A stretch of DNA of 64,000 nucleotides from Bacteroidales bacterium UBA1181 (lineage in GTDB: Bacteria; Bacteroidota; Bacteroidia; Bacteroidales; Paludibacteraceae): NCBI GenBank assembly GCA_002310215.1, contig DBYR01000018.1, positions 51,024-115,023 on the forward strand, read 5' to 3'. A program made the translations under genes and the position numbers. Below the pieces are notes generated by a model that saw only the letters and a list, made by a program, of their open reading frames with translations, was not told the origin of the DNA and did no database searches. Positions 46,301 through 57,900 of the stretch are shown piece after piece (position 1 is the first letter of the stretch; each line of letters starts with the position of its first letter).

Positions 46301-47221
46301 CCACTCCTGCTTCGTGTAGTGCAGGCGGTTCGGGTCATCGTAATCCTTGCCCGTACTCAAACAGATGAGGCGGTCATGCGCCTCGCCGTGTTCCTCCTCG
46401 ACGAAGTGCACATCGTTCGTGGCGATGATCTTCGTGTTGGTCTTGCGGGCCAGTTCGATCAGCACTTTGTTCACCTCCTGCTGACGCTCGTAGGTATCTG
46501 TGGCGGCGTTCGGCTTGTCCGTTTTATGCCGCTGCAACTCCAAGTAATAATCGTCTCCGAAGATCTCCTTGAACCACATGATGGACTTCTCCGCCTCGTC
46601 GATCTTGCCAGCGATGATCAGTTGAGGAATCTCGCCTCCCAAGCAGGCGGAGCAGACGATGAGCCCCTCGTGGTACTGCTTCAGCACGTTCTTATCGATA
46701 CGAGGGTTGTCATAATAACCCTCCGTGTAGGCGATGGAAGCCAGTTTACAGAGGCTTTTGTACCCCGCCATGTTCTTCGCCAAGAGGATAAGGTGGTGAC
46801 CGCTACGGTCGACGATACGTTCCTTGCCCGTCTCGGCGGAAATCTCCTTGACCGTCTTATCCTTGTCATGCAACGTACGACGGGCGCAGTAAGCCTCCGT
46901 ACCGATGATAGGCTTGAACGGCACGAAAGCCTCCGCCTTCTCCTTCAGCTTCACCAATTCAGCCTCCAGTTCAGCCTTCTTGGCGGGATCAGTCTCCTTC
47001 TCAATGTTCTCCTCGCACTCCTTCACCTTCTTTTTCGGAGCGCCATTCACCTTCTTGACGTAGTCTTTCAGGTCTTTGATACCGAACATATTACCGTGGT
47101 CCGTCAGCGCCATCGCGCGCATACCGGTCCGCATACACTTGTCCACCAAATCCGGCACCTTCGACATTCCGTCGAGGATGGAGTAGTGAGAGTGAACATG
47201 CAAATGAACAAATTCCGCCAT
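43331..47221 (-). CDS. dnaE: DNA polymerase III alpha subunit
   Basis: Replicative polymerase of 1,296 residues, DnaE1 type. The N-terminal PHP domain starts EFVHLHVHSHYSILDGM. The active-site Asp triad lies in LPDIDVDFDDDGR (around 45,670). Other blocks are GPGRGSAAGSVVAYCL, RPGPIEYIPTFI and the helix-hairpin-helix region GVKGVGEGAVMAI. An OB-fold segment near the C terminus (MMGGVITEATSSISKRGTPC) completes the family layout. The ATG at 47221 is preceded by a TATTTTTG box at 47256-47263. trxA, a membrane protein and a sirtuin follow on the same strand. Confidence 0.97.
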   Translation of the reverse strand: MAEFVHLHVHSHYSILDGMSKVPDLVDKCMRTGMRAMALTDHGNMFGIKDLKDYVKKVNGAPKKKVKECEENIEKETDPAKKAELEAELVKLKEKAEAFVPFKPIIGTEAYCARRTLHDKDKTVKEISAETGKERIVDRSGHHLILLAKNMAGYKSLCKLASIAYTEGYYDNPRIDKNVLKQYHEGLIVCSACLGGEIPQLIIAGKIDEAEKSIMWFKEIFGDDYYLELQRHKTDKPNAATDTYERQQEVNKVLIELARKTNTKIIATNDVHFVEEEHGEAHDRLICLSTGKDYDDPNRLHYTKQEWLKTPDEMYSIFEDIPEALTNTLEIADKVEVYDIDSDPIMPKFDIPADFGTEEEYRKKFTEKDLFDEFTQNERHEVVLSQEDAEKKIKKLGGYEKLYRIKLEADYLNKLAWDGAKKRYGDHLTEEQIERITFELHIMKTMGFPGYFLIVQDYIRAAREELGVSVGPGRGSAAGSVVAYCLWITDLDPLKYDLLFERFLNPDRISLPDIDVDFDDDGRSKVLTWVRKRYGEEKVAHIITYGTMATKSSVADVGRVQKVPLPTVNAIKALIPDRGFDEEAVKAVEGTLPKKMPKVNLKNCFKYIPQLRDMKNGPDENISTMLTYAQELEDTNRQVGIHACGVIIGADDLTNFAPVCTIHDKKLDKDVVVTQYDGHVVESVGLIKMDFLGLSTLTLIKEALANVKKARGIEVDISNIPIDDELTYQLYSEGRTIGTFQFESPGMQKYLRELKPTQITDLIAMNALYRPGPIEYIPTFIRRKNGLEPIEYDIPVMEKYLKDTYGVTVYQEQVMLLSRLLANFTRGEADTLRKAMGKKIFSMLAILKPKFIEGGKKNGHDPEILEKIWKDWEKFASYAFNKSHAACYAWVAYQTGYLKAHYPAEYMAANLTLSKDNITDVQKFMEECKAMKIKVKGPDVNESELNFTVNQTGEIRFGLGGVKGVGEGAVMAIVSEREKNGPYTSIFDFVERVDLKACNRKTIESLALSGAFDSLPNCTREQIMSPTDKGRTVSEVLCQYGTQCKLAAQSNVQSLFGGDVGMKPQQPILPKAEAWSDLYKLEKEKELVGIYLSAHPLDAYYVFLNYICNARMIDMESEMEFATNHLDQELMMGGVITEATSSISKRGTPCRFITVEDFSGSHKFALFRSEDIMKFSPYEKGMMVFISGRYSKRRFGDYIDFNIASVKPLADESRDFSGNLTIKIKEENVTPEFVTNFLSLIDGQNGNVNLSLSVVEPSTGTPVNVTSRTRKIRLTRPLMEYLEQMHQEGTVDLSVA

Positions 47222-47255
47222 TTTATTAGGGTCTATGATTGAATGCTAACAAAGG

Positions 47256-47263
47256 CAAAAATA
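47256..47263 (-). promoter_or_regulatory. Possible -7 element for dnaE
   Basis: On the minus strand this reads TATTTTTG, matching TAnnTTTG, 34 bp before the dnaE ATG. No -33 TTTG is found at the expected distance. Confidence 0.3.
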
Positions 47264-47351
47264 TAATGAAAAAAAGTAGGAAAAGAAATTTTGGAACAAA
47301 AGTTATTAACTAAAAGTAACCAGATGAAAATTAAGGCTTTATCATTTGGGC

Positions 47352-47442
47352 TTTAGCCCTCCGACCTTAAAGACTTTAGAATCCAACCGTTAGGCCTCCG
47401 ACCTTAAAGACCTTATGCTCCCCCAGCCGTTAGGCCACCGAC
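47352..47442. repeat. Three imperfect copies of a 22-bp GC-rich unit
   Basis: A unit close to TTAGGCCTCCGACCTTAAAG recurs three times, with repeat starts 37 and 40 bp apart (47353, 47390, 47430). The third copy is shortened. The units lie between dnaE and tRNA-Asn (second copy) and contrast with the AT-rich surroundings. No role is evident. Confidence 0.7.
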
Positions 47443-47466
47443 CTTAGGCTCTATCCCCCAGAAGAC

Positions 47467-47493
47467 AAAAAAAGAGAGCCGTCACCGACTCTC
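47467..47493 (-). terminator. Terminator after tRNA-Asn (second copy)
   Basis: On the minus strand GAGAGTC, loop GGTGAC and GGCTCTC form a 7-bp stem (one G-T pair) followed by seven T. It begins 5 bp after the tRNA. Confidence 0.88.
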
Positions 47494-47497
47494 TCTG

Positions 47498-47571
47498 CTC
47501 TCCCTCTTGGACTTGAACCAAGGACCCTCTGATTAACAGTCAGATGCTCTAACCGACTGAGCTAAGGAAGA
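47498..47571 (-). tRNA. tRNA-Asn (GTT), second copy
   Basis: A 74-nt cloverleaf. It matches the first copy except in the anticodon stem region (here TCTGA/TCAGA with GTT) and the position just before it. Acceptor TCTTCCT/AGGGAGA, D stem GCTC/GAGC and T stem CTTGG/CCAAG are all intact. Confidence 0.97.
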
Positions 47572-47605
47572 ATATCCACACCTGAGCATTTCCTCAAATG
47601 CGGTG

Positions 47606-47613
47606 CAAATTTA
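47606..47613 (-). promoter_or_regulatory. -7 element of the tRNA-Asn (second copy) promoter
   Basis: On the minus strand this reads TAAATTTG and runs into CACCGCA, as at the other two tRNA promoters. The -33 region is only T-rich. It lies back to back with, and a few bp from, the kinase promoter on the plus strand. Confidence 0.6.
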
Positions 47614-47614
47614 G

Positions 47615-47645
47615 GTTGTTTTCTCGAATAAAAAAAATATATTTG
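47615..47645 (+). promoter_or_regulatory. Promoter of the PfkB-family kinase gene
   Basis: GTTG (47615-47618) and TATATTTG (47638-47645) are separated by 19 bp, 30 bp before the ATG at 47676. The divergent tRNA promoter starts 1 bp away. Confidence 0.65.
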
Positions 47646-47675
47646 CATATAAATTTCACAAAAAGAGAAAAAGAT

Positions 47676-48665
<990 letters not shown>

Positions 48666-48702
48666 AACGCACCAATCCAGAGATTAAACGCACCCATTCA
48701 TA

Positions 48703-48749
48703 GGGGGCAAAAAATGTGGGGACGAAGAATTTTTCGCCCCCATTTTTTT
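48703..48749 (+). terminator. Terminator of the PfkB kinase gene
   Basis: Arms at 48703-48715 and 48729-48741 (GGGGGC-AAAAAAT against ATTTTTC-GCCCCC, one mismatch) are followed by ATTTTTTTG. It lies about 40 bp after the stop. Confidence 0.75.
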
Positions 48750-48876
48750 GTAAAAAACATAAACAGCTACCAATCAACAGGTTAAATTAAAATTAATCTA
48801 TCTGCCAAAAAATCGAGAAACAAAGAAAAATACACGTCTGCGATTGATTTTTTTACATCTATTTTAACGCTTAAAA

Positions 48877-48908
48877 TTTGTTAATGAAAAAAAAAGGATT
48901 TACTTTTG
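48877..48908 (+). promoter_or_regulatory. Promoter of the giant Ig-repeat gene
   Basis: TTTG (48877-48880) and TACTTTTG (48901-48908) are separated by 20 bp, a full consensus match. The ATG at 48943 is about 28 nt past the expected start point, a short ordinary leader. Confidence 0.8.
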
Positions 48909-48942
48909 ATATTGCTATTAACACAAGAAAATTTATAAGCTT

Positions 48943-51900
48943 ATGGAAGCAAAAAATATACTCAAACTATTGAAGATCAACTTAATTCTAAGCCTATCGC
49001 TACTGCTCTTCGGAGCATCTACCTATGCGGCGACAAGGAACATCGACACACCCAACCTCAGTTTCGAGAAAGGAACCTTCGAGAACTGGACCAGATATTA
49101 CGGGTACTTTGGGCCGTTGACCTACACGAAAAACGATGCATATACATACAACGGATACACCTACAAAGAGCATCATGATGAAAGAAACACAAGACTAGCC
49201 ATATGCGACCACGTCAACCAAACCATGGGGAATGGCGATCCAATGGATCCGTCCGTGCAAGACACATGGACTTTAAAGGAAGAGAACACCACATCGGAAC
49301 GTGGATATTTTGAGGTGGTAGCCAGCACTGCATTCGATTTCAACTTAGCCTGCGACAACATCAGATTGGTACCTGAGGGATTCGGACAATCCATGCGCAT
49401 CGGATCTTACGACACTGCAGAGGTACACTACAATGACTCCACGCTGGTATCAGAAAAGAACAGAGCCATGGCAGAACGTGCCACCTACAATTTTGAAGTA
49501 AAAGAGAACTCCACACTCTTGACCCTTCGCTACGCCGTCATCTTGCAGGATGATCCGAATAACAACCACTCACACCCTGACGACCTGATGCCTCGTTTCA
49601 GCATCAAAGTCTACAAGGCGGACGGAACACTGATTCCTTCTCAACAATGCGGATCTAAAGTGGAATACCGCTCCAGCAACGACCCGAGACTCAAACCTGC
49701 CACACAACACGAGAGAGAGAGAATTGAAAAAGTAGATTCCATAGAAACATCCGAATGCGAAGAATGGGGATGCGCACAATACAGCGACAGTTGTATACGT
49801 TGGGGAGACGGAGACAACTGTTTACAATATGAAACAAGATACAAAAATGGGAACTGCATAAGATACCAAGGAAATTGGTGGGATCGACGTTGTGTGGAAT
49901 ATCAACAAATCCCATATCAGGTATGCGTCAAATACGAACAAGTCTGTAAAGACTACTATTGCCACATACCAACATGTAATAAATACAAAAAAATACCAAT
50001 TACGACTGTCACTTTCGGAGCAGAAAATCAAAATGTCAGATGCAACGCATCCCGTGTCAGGGATTTATTGCCTGAATTTTACTATGATGGATGGGTTACA
50101 TTGAGTTATGATCTCCGAGACTATATTGGACAAACCGTTACCATTGAGGTGGAAAACCGAGATTGTCTAGAATTGTTGCCAAGATGTGGAGGTAATCACC
50201 CAGCGGGTACACCTCTGTTCAACACAAACACTACACCGCTTGTCCGTGCGGCCGAACCTGGGTATAGCACGGCCTGGTGCTCGGTATGTAACCACAACAA
50301 AACATTTGTCACCGCTTTCACTGGTGGTTTTCACCGCACCTATGCCTACGTCAACGCCTCCACCCAAAAGATGGAGTTGGTAATCAAAAACTGTGGAGGA
50401 AGAGAGGGGGCAGTCATCACCGCTCCTGATGCGTTCGACACATACGTATGGGAAAGAGCCGCCGACCCCGCACATAACTCAACACACAAGACATTCTCAT
50501 CCCAACCTTATATACAGTCAACTTCTCCATATATCTGCGCCATCCCAGACGAAGACATCATCGAGAATGTGGACTACACCTGCACCATGTACAATAGCGC
50601 AGACCCCAACTGTACCAAAGTGACAGATACATTCCGTCTGTTGAAGAATCCAATTGTGGCAGACTACACTTGGGACAAGGGATGTTACAACGAAGTGAAG
50701 TTCACCAATCTGTCGGAAATCAAACCAGTAACCATGAGTGATGGTTCTCAAAAGAAAAACGACGAAATCGCCTATCAACTATGGACATTCTATGACCAAA
50801 GCGGAGAGGTTGAAGAGGAAAACGGAGAATTTGAGCCAACCAAGTTATTCAACTGTCAATCGAACGACGAATGCACCTTCGCCACCAAGATGACAGTCAT
50901 CACAAAGAACGACTGCAAAGTTCCTATAACCAAGAGCATTGGTGTACAAAGAAGGCCAGAAATGACCATCAACGGAAACGACCATGTCTGCTATGGAGAT
51001 TCCACATTACTGAGTCTGGATGACAATTCATATCCGGAAAACGAGTTAGAAGCCGCTGGCGCACACACCTACATTTGGCTCAACGAAGCAGGAGACACCC
51101 TAAAGAAATCGAATGGCAATGACGGCAGGTTCTGTTACGTGCAGCCAGTGAACGGAACTATTCGCTACCAACTGCAAATCCACCAAGACAGAATCACAGA
51201 CAATGGCAACCCGATGCACTGTGTCTTCGAAGGCTTCCACGACGTATCGGTCATCGAGAAACCGACATCAAAAATATCCATCTCCAACATGTATACCCCA
51301 AATGGGGAAATCAAACAGGTGGACATCTGCAAAAACGACACCATCAAACTAGATGGAAGCACCAGCATGGATAATTGCCAATACGCATGGTATGACGAAA
51401 ATGCATGGGGCGGAATAGATCAAATCAGCGAAAATGATTTCCGTCCAATGACAAACGCAAAAACAGACACAACAGACATTCTTGTGTCGGATAGCACCAA
51501 CTACTACCTGGTCATAATGGCTGAAAACGGATGCATGCAGGTAGACTCCATCCGCACCAACGCCATGCCGTTGCCTGAGTTAACCATCACAGCGAACAAT
51601 CACGCTGTGGACAATGGCTACACGGAGATATGCGTCGGAGGATCAACCACCATGCGAGTATCCGGCACAGATGCCAGAGGGAATGCCATCCACACCTTCG
51701 TATGGACTACACCTAACCAAGGACAGCCGACATTGGAGACCATCACGGCGACCCCTGCGGAGGATCAGAGCAAATTCAAGAACGGCAGATACGAATACCG
51801 CTATTATGTAAGCGGTAGCGACACCAAAGGTTGTACCAACACCGACTCCATAGACATCTACATGTACAAAAATCCGGTCATCACCTTCGATGGTTCTCCG

Positions 51901-54900
51901 GCCGGAAAATGTGCAGGCGACACCATTCATCTAAAAGTGAACGGGGTGGATTCATGCGTGGTCGACAATGATATCAAAGCGGGAAGTCTGTTGACACCAT
52001 CCAACACGGCGATAGATATTCCTCTCGTAGCCAATGAGGCGAAACGATTCTACATGGTAGAGGGTATCAAAAAGAACGGAGACACAGTCTGCAAATCCAC
52101 CAACGAGTTCAGCATACAAGTATACCAAGCGCCGAAGATCAACTTCATCGGTATGACAACCATCTGCAAAGGCTCAACGTTATCACTGAACGCCATAGGT
52201 GCGGATGAATTCACATGGTGGAAGAAAGGAAGCAATGAGAAGAGCGAAGGAGCCTCCTTCACCGACACACCAGAAAGCGACACGACCTACTACATAGAGG
52301 GTCGTAACATCAGTGGGGAGATGTGCAAAAGCACAGATTCCATTTCAATCAAACTTGACGAGGCCCCTGCCATCAAGATAACTTGCGATCCATCGATAAT
52401 ATGCGTCGGCGGACAAAAGAACCTTTCCGCAGGAATCGACGGAACATCCACACAAAACATTTTGAAGTACACCTGGAGCAATGGTGCCATCGGCGAGAAC
52501 ATCACCATAGCACTCTACGATGAAAAAGACACCATCATCGTAACTGGTGAGGACGAATACAAATGTATATCCAAAGACTCCGTGATACTGGAGACGAAAC
52601 CATACCCGAACCTAACCGCAACGTCGACAGGAGATTTCTGCGAAAACGGGGAAGGAATCGTAAATTTAACGGGTGCCGACAAATACATCTATCAAGGAGA
52701 CACTATCGCAAAGGAACAAAACCCAAGCGTTTCTTATCCATGGAAGATAGAAAATGTGGGCAGAGCAGGAACAAAGGAATATGTGTTCACAGGTTCCCTC
52801 GACGGATGCGAGCAGGAGATGTCTGTTGAAATCAATGTGCTCGAGGCGCCAGCCCTTGCCATCTCCGGTGCGGAGGGCGGCATCTGTAAAGGCGATAGCG
52901 CAACCTTATCCGTAACAGGAGGAGAAAGTAACGGAGAATATATTTGGGAGTATACCATAAACGACGGAGCGAAGTGGGACACACTATCCAAAAAGGGAGC
53001 ATCCATCACCGTAAAACCAGAGCAAAACACCCAATACAGGGTGGCAGGACAGGGTGGCAACGGATGTAAAGGTGTATCAGCCATCACAGAACTGAAGGTT
53101 TACGACATTCCAACCATCCACATCTCAAGGGATATAAACGGAAAAGACTCTTGCGTCAACTCACCCGTATACCTGACTGCTAACGGAGCAGGCACCAACG
53201 GCACATACGCATGGAGCATCACTGCTGTCAACGGAGGGGCGACAATAGCCAACGCAACAGGAGCATCCATTGAGATTCCGCTCTCTGAGAACGCTAACGT
53301 AATGGTGACCGGTACCACGAAAGAACTTTGCTTCAGCAATGCGTCCACCACCATCACCGTCTATCCATACCCAGACTTCACAATGGAGAAAGACTACGTA
53401 TGCGCAGGCGACCAAATCACCATGTCCATCAAACCGGTCACGGGGAAAGGTATGCCGGACACTGTACATTGGATGCCTTCATCCACCTACTCCAACATGA
53501 CCGGGACATACACGAAATACCAAGGAGACGAAAGATATACATTCACAGACTCTAACCCAAAGGAGAACAATTCAATATACCAAATCAATGTCAGAGGAGT
53601 GACGGAGAAAGGATGTGCAACTGACAAATCATTCAATTTCAGTGTCGTATCCAGTCCGAACATCTACATTACAGGAAAGAACGAATACTGCGAAACAGAC
53701 TCGGTCCACCTGATAGCCAAGGGTGGTTCGTCCTACAAATGGGACAACAACACAGAGGGCGAACGATACGATTCTGTGGCAGACAAGAACAGGACAACCA
53801 TCCACGTGACAGGATGGGACAGCAGAGGATGTTCCGGCACAGCGGACTACAATCTAACGATTCGCACCAATCCTTCCGTCTCTATATCCGCAAACACAAC
53901 ACTCGTTTGTAGCGGTGACGCGGTCACACTCCAAGCGAGCGGAGCAAACACCTTCACATGGGCACAAAAGAAGGAGACAGAAACAACAGCCTCCAGCTAC
54001 CCTTGCTCATCCTGTCAAAGCATCAACCCAATTGTGGAAGAGAAGACCACATTCATCGTGACTGGTGTAAGCAACGGATGCTACGGGACAGCTACCCAAG
54101 AGATCGGCGTCAAGACAAAGCCTGTTTTGAGCATCAGCACATTGAAAGACACCGTATGTGCGGGCAATGCCACCGACATCACCGTGTCCGACGCAAAAGG
54201 GAGTGTAACGACCTGGACATCAACCCCAACCCTCACCCCAACCCTATCCAATGAGACAAAATATAAATTCAACACGGGAAGTCTGACCGAAAGGAAAAAA
54301 TACACCATCACAGCAACGTCTGGACAAGGTTGTGAGGCTCAAAAGGACATTACCATAGAAGTCTTTTCCGTACCTACCATCGGTATCGACAAAGGGTTAG
54401 GCTACGTATGTAAAGGGAAAGAGACTGAATTGAGCGCAATCGGAGAATCATCCCTGCGGTACGAGTGGATCGCGAAGACCGAGCAAGGAGCCAATGCCGC
54501 TGTCACCTATATGTCACCGACGACTAACACCAGCGACAAGATCAAGGTGAAATTCGACAACAACACCGTATTCACCCTTAAAGCGACCTACTCTAAGGAG
54601 AACTGCGAGACCACCAGCGAACCAGTCACGGTGGAAGTTAAGGACCTGCCGAAAATCAAAGTGTCGCAAGACCCTTATCCTGCCGTATGTCAGGGCAAGA
54701 ACGTGAAACTGACCGCCGAAGGAGACGGCAACGCAAGCGCAATGAACAGCGCAGGATGGACATGGCAAGATGTGAACGGCAACGACTTGAACAACAAGAG
54801 CAATACCTACAACATTCAGCAACTAAACGGTGCGACGACTTTCAAAGTCAAAGGAACAGACCAATTGGGTTGTGAGTCCGAATGGAAAGAGTACCCAATA

Positions 54901-57900
54901 GCCATCACCAACGCGCCAAACTTCACAATCAGTGTGGACAAAGATACCGTATGTAAAAACAGTTCGGTACACTTCAGCATCAACACCAGCGATAGCAACC
55001 TGAGCTACACATGGGACAATGCGACAACCGCCACATCGTCCACCACATTAGACACCGTCCTCTCCATCGCCAAAGTATATACCATCAAGGTAACGGCAAG
55101 CAACGGTTCTTGTACAACAACCCAGACGAAACAAGTGACGGTAAACGACATACCACGTGTCAACATCACTAGCCAAAGCGGAAAGAACAGCATCTGTAAA
55201 AGTGACAGTATTGTCCTACAAGCAAATGTCAGCAATGTGTCCGACCCATCCAAGGTGGAATATACATGGAACAATAGCGCATGGAACAGGGGCAACGCCA
55301 GCAAGCAGCACTATGCGCAATACATTTCCATGCTCAGCAACAACGAAAGCAGCATTAGAGCGACCGTAACCGTAAAAGAGGGCAAATGTTCATCCGACAC
55401 AGCCTCCTACATCGTGAATGTCAACCCATTGCCAAACGTAAGAATCAATGGCGCGCAAGACAAATGCGCCGGTGAAGTGGCTGAATTGACTGCGGCCGGT
55501 GTAAGCACCAACAACTACTCTTGGTTCCAAAACAGCAATAGCGTGGGCGGAGGAACAATATATAGACCGACCATCAACACAGAAACGACGTTCACATTGA
55601 AAGGAATCGACGCCAATGGATGCGTGGGAACATTCGACACGACCATCAAGGCAAACCCTATACCAAGCTTCAACATGGATGCACCAAGCATCTGCTCCGG
55701 GGAGCGAGGTGTCATCACATTTACAGACACGATGCACGTTCAATCCATCAATGTGTCAAGGGAAAATGTGAATGTACCCATCACGGACGGACTCACCTAC
55801 ACCACATCGGACATCATGACCCAAAGCCAGATGTACAGCGTGAGAGCGACAAGCGACAAAGGATGCGTCAGCGCAACCAAATACCAAACCATCACCGTCA
55901 ACGCCTTGCCAAACATACAAATCACCAGCAATCCATTGTCCAAACAACTCTGTTTGGGAGACACAGCCATCCTCACCGCAACAGGTGGAGAGCACTACAC
56001 ATGGACCAACCACGCAGGACTTGAAGTGCCAAACGCACAAGACAGCAGCATAGCCCGATTCATTCCCACAACCACTGGCAGACACACGCTGACAGTAAGT
56101 GGCAAAGGATTTAATGGATGTACTAACCCAACCGACATCATCATAGAGGTACATGGCATCCCTACCATAACTGCACGAGGAGCGGAGGTATGCCAAGGCG
56201 ACATGGCGACACTGACCGCAAGCGGCAGCTCACCTAACCTAACATACGTATGGAGCAGCGTAAACAACACGCTGAACGGTGCGACCATCTACCCGATCAT
56301 CAACCAAGACGAAAAATTCACCGTCTATGGAACAGACATCAACGGATGTAGAAGTAAGGACACTGCCGTATGGGCCACCATACAAGGCAGACCTGACGTC
56401 GACGTAACCGCAGAAGCCATCTGTGAAGGGGACGAAGCATCCGTGACGTTCTCTCCTAAGGCTAACAGCGCAGCCATAAAAGATATATCCATAGCCGGTT
56501 CAACCTATAAAACAAACACCATCAATCTTGGCTCATTATCAGAGACAAAGACATACACCGCCATCATTGTCGGCACGGCTGGTTGTTCCACTGACAAGAC
56601 ATTCACCATTGATGTGGAGAAGAAGCCTGTCATCTCCTTCGATCCAAACACAGAGGGCAATACAAGCAGAATCTGCATTGGACAGGCAATCACCATCAAA
56701 GCCATCACCGACCAAGAGACGAACATGAACTGGACATCCAAAGACAACCTCAGTTCGCCTGTATTCAGCACCAATTCGTCTCAGTTCACACTCACGCCGA
56801 CTGCGGCAAGAGGATTGGAAAACCCGTACAAATTCGAAGTCGCAGCCAAAAGCAAGACGGGAAAACAGTGTGAAAGCAAAGAGATTTACCAGATTGTAGT
56901 CTTCGATAAAGCTACCAACCGAATCGTGGGCGACTCCGCGAAATGTGTCGAATCCACTCTCACATTGGAGTCCGAAGGCACCTTCAAGAGCTATTCATGG
57001 ACGGAAGTGGGCGCTTCAGGAACCGTACTTTCCAGCGCCAAGACATTGAGTATAAAGATCACGGAAGACAAGTCCTTCGCATTAGCGATAACGAACGACA
57101 ACGGATGCGAAAGCCACGACACATTCAAAGTGAAAGCCGTACCCGTGCCTAAATTCAATTTGATTCCGGACGAAAAATGCGAAGGGTTGGCAGCCACCAC
57201 AAGAGTTCAGAGGACCAATCTGATAGGCAATGCCGATGTGGTCTTTGAATGGAGCAACGGCGCGACGGGAGAATCTTTTACAGACGAGCATTTAACCGCC
57301 GATAAGACTTACCGTGTAGTCGGCAAATATAGCTATACGGACAAGGCTGGAAAACAGACTACCTGTGTGAGCGAGCCAATCTCCGCTACCACCCGTATCC
57401 ACAAGAAACCGGACTTCACCATCTTCAGCGACAACACACGTGACAATACGGTCTGCAAAGACGAACACATCAAGTTCACCATACCAGGCACAACATATAA
57501 CTTCGTATGGAATAGAGGCGATGAAAACGGACCTGTCGCAGCATATACATACCATAATCACAACGAACCTGACGTCAATAATCACGGAATAATCTCAGGT
57601 AGCAATACGAAAGACAACTGCAAAGTTGAGCCAAGCAAAATCATTCCGGAAACAAAAGACGTTTACTACTGGGTAACTGCGACAGACCCAGCCACAGGAT
57701 GTACGACATCCAAATCCGTCATGGCTCACTGGGATATCGTCGAGGCTCCAAAATCGGCATCCTTTGCGGCCTGCGAGGGTAGCGATGTGGAAATGACGAC
57801 CCACGTTGAAGGTGCGGTGGATTACGAGTGGTACGATGACTGGGATAACCTCCTAGGTACAGGATCCACATATCTATTCCCTTCCGCTGAATTATATAAC

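Noticed and set aside
44024..47242. Frames of 580 and 447 codons antisense to dnaE
   Set aside because: Codon-bias shadows; dnaE on the other strand is complete and unmistakable.
47352..47442. Repeats considered as a CRISPR array
   Set aside because: Only three imperfect units, spacers too short and uneven, and no cas genes.
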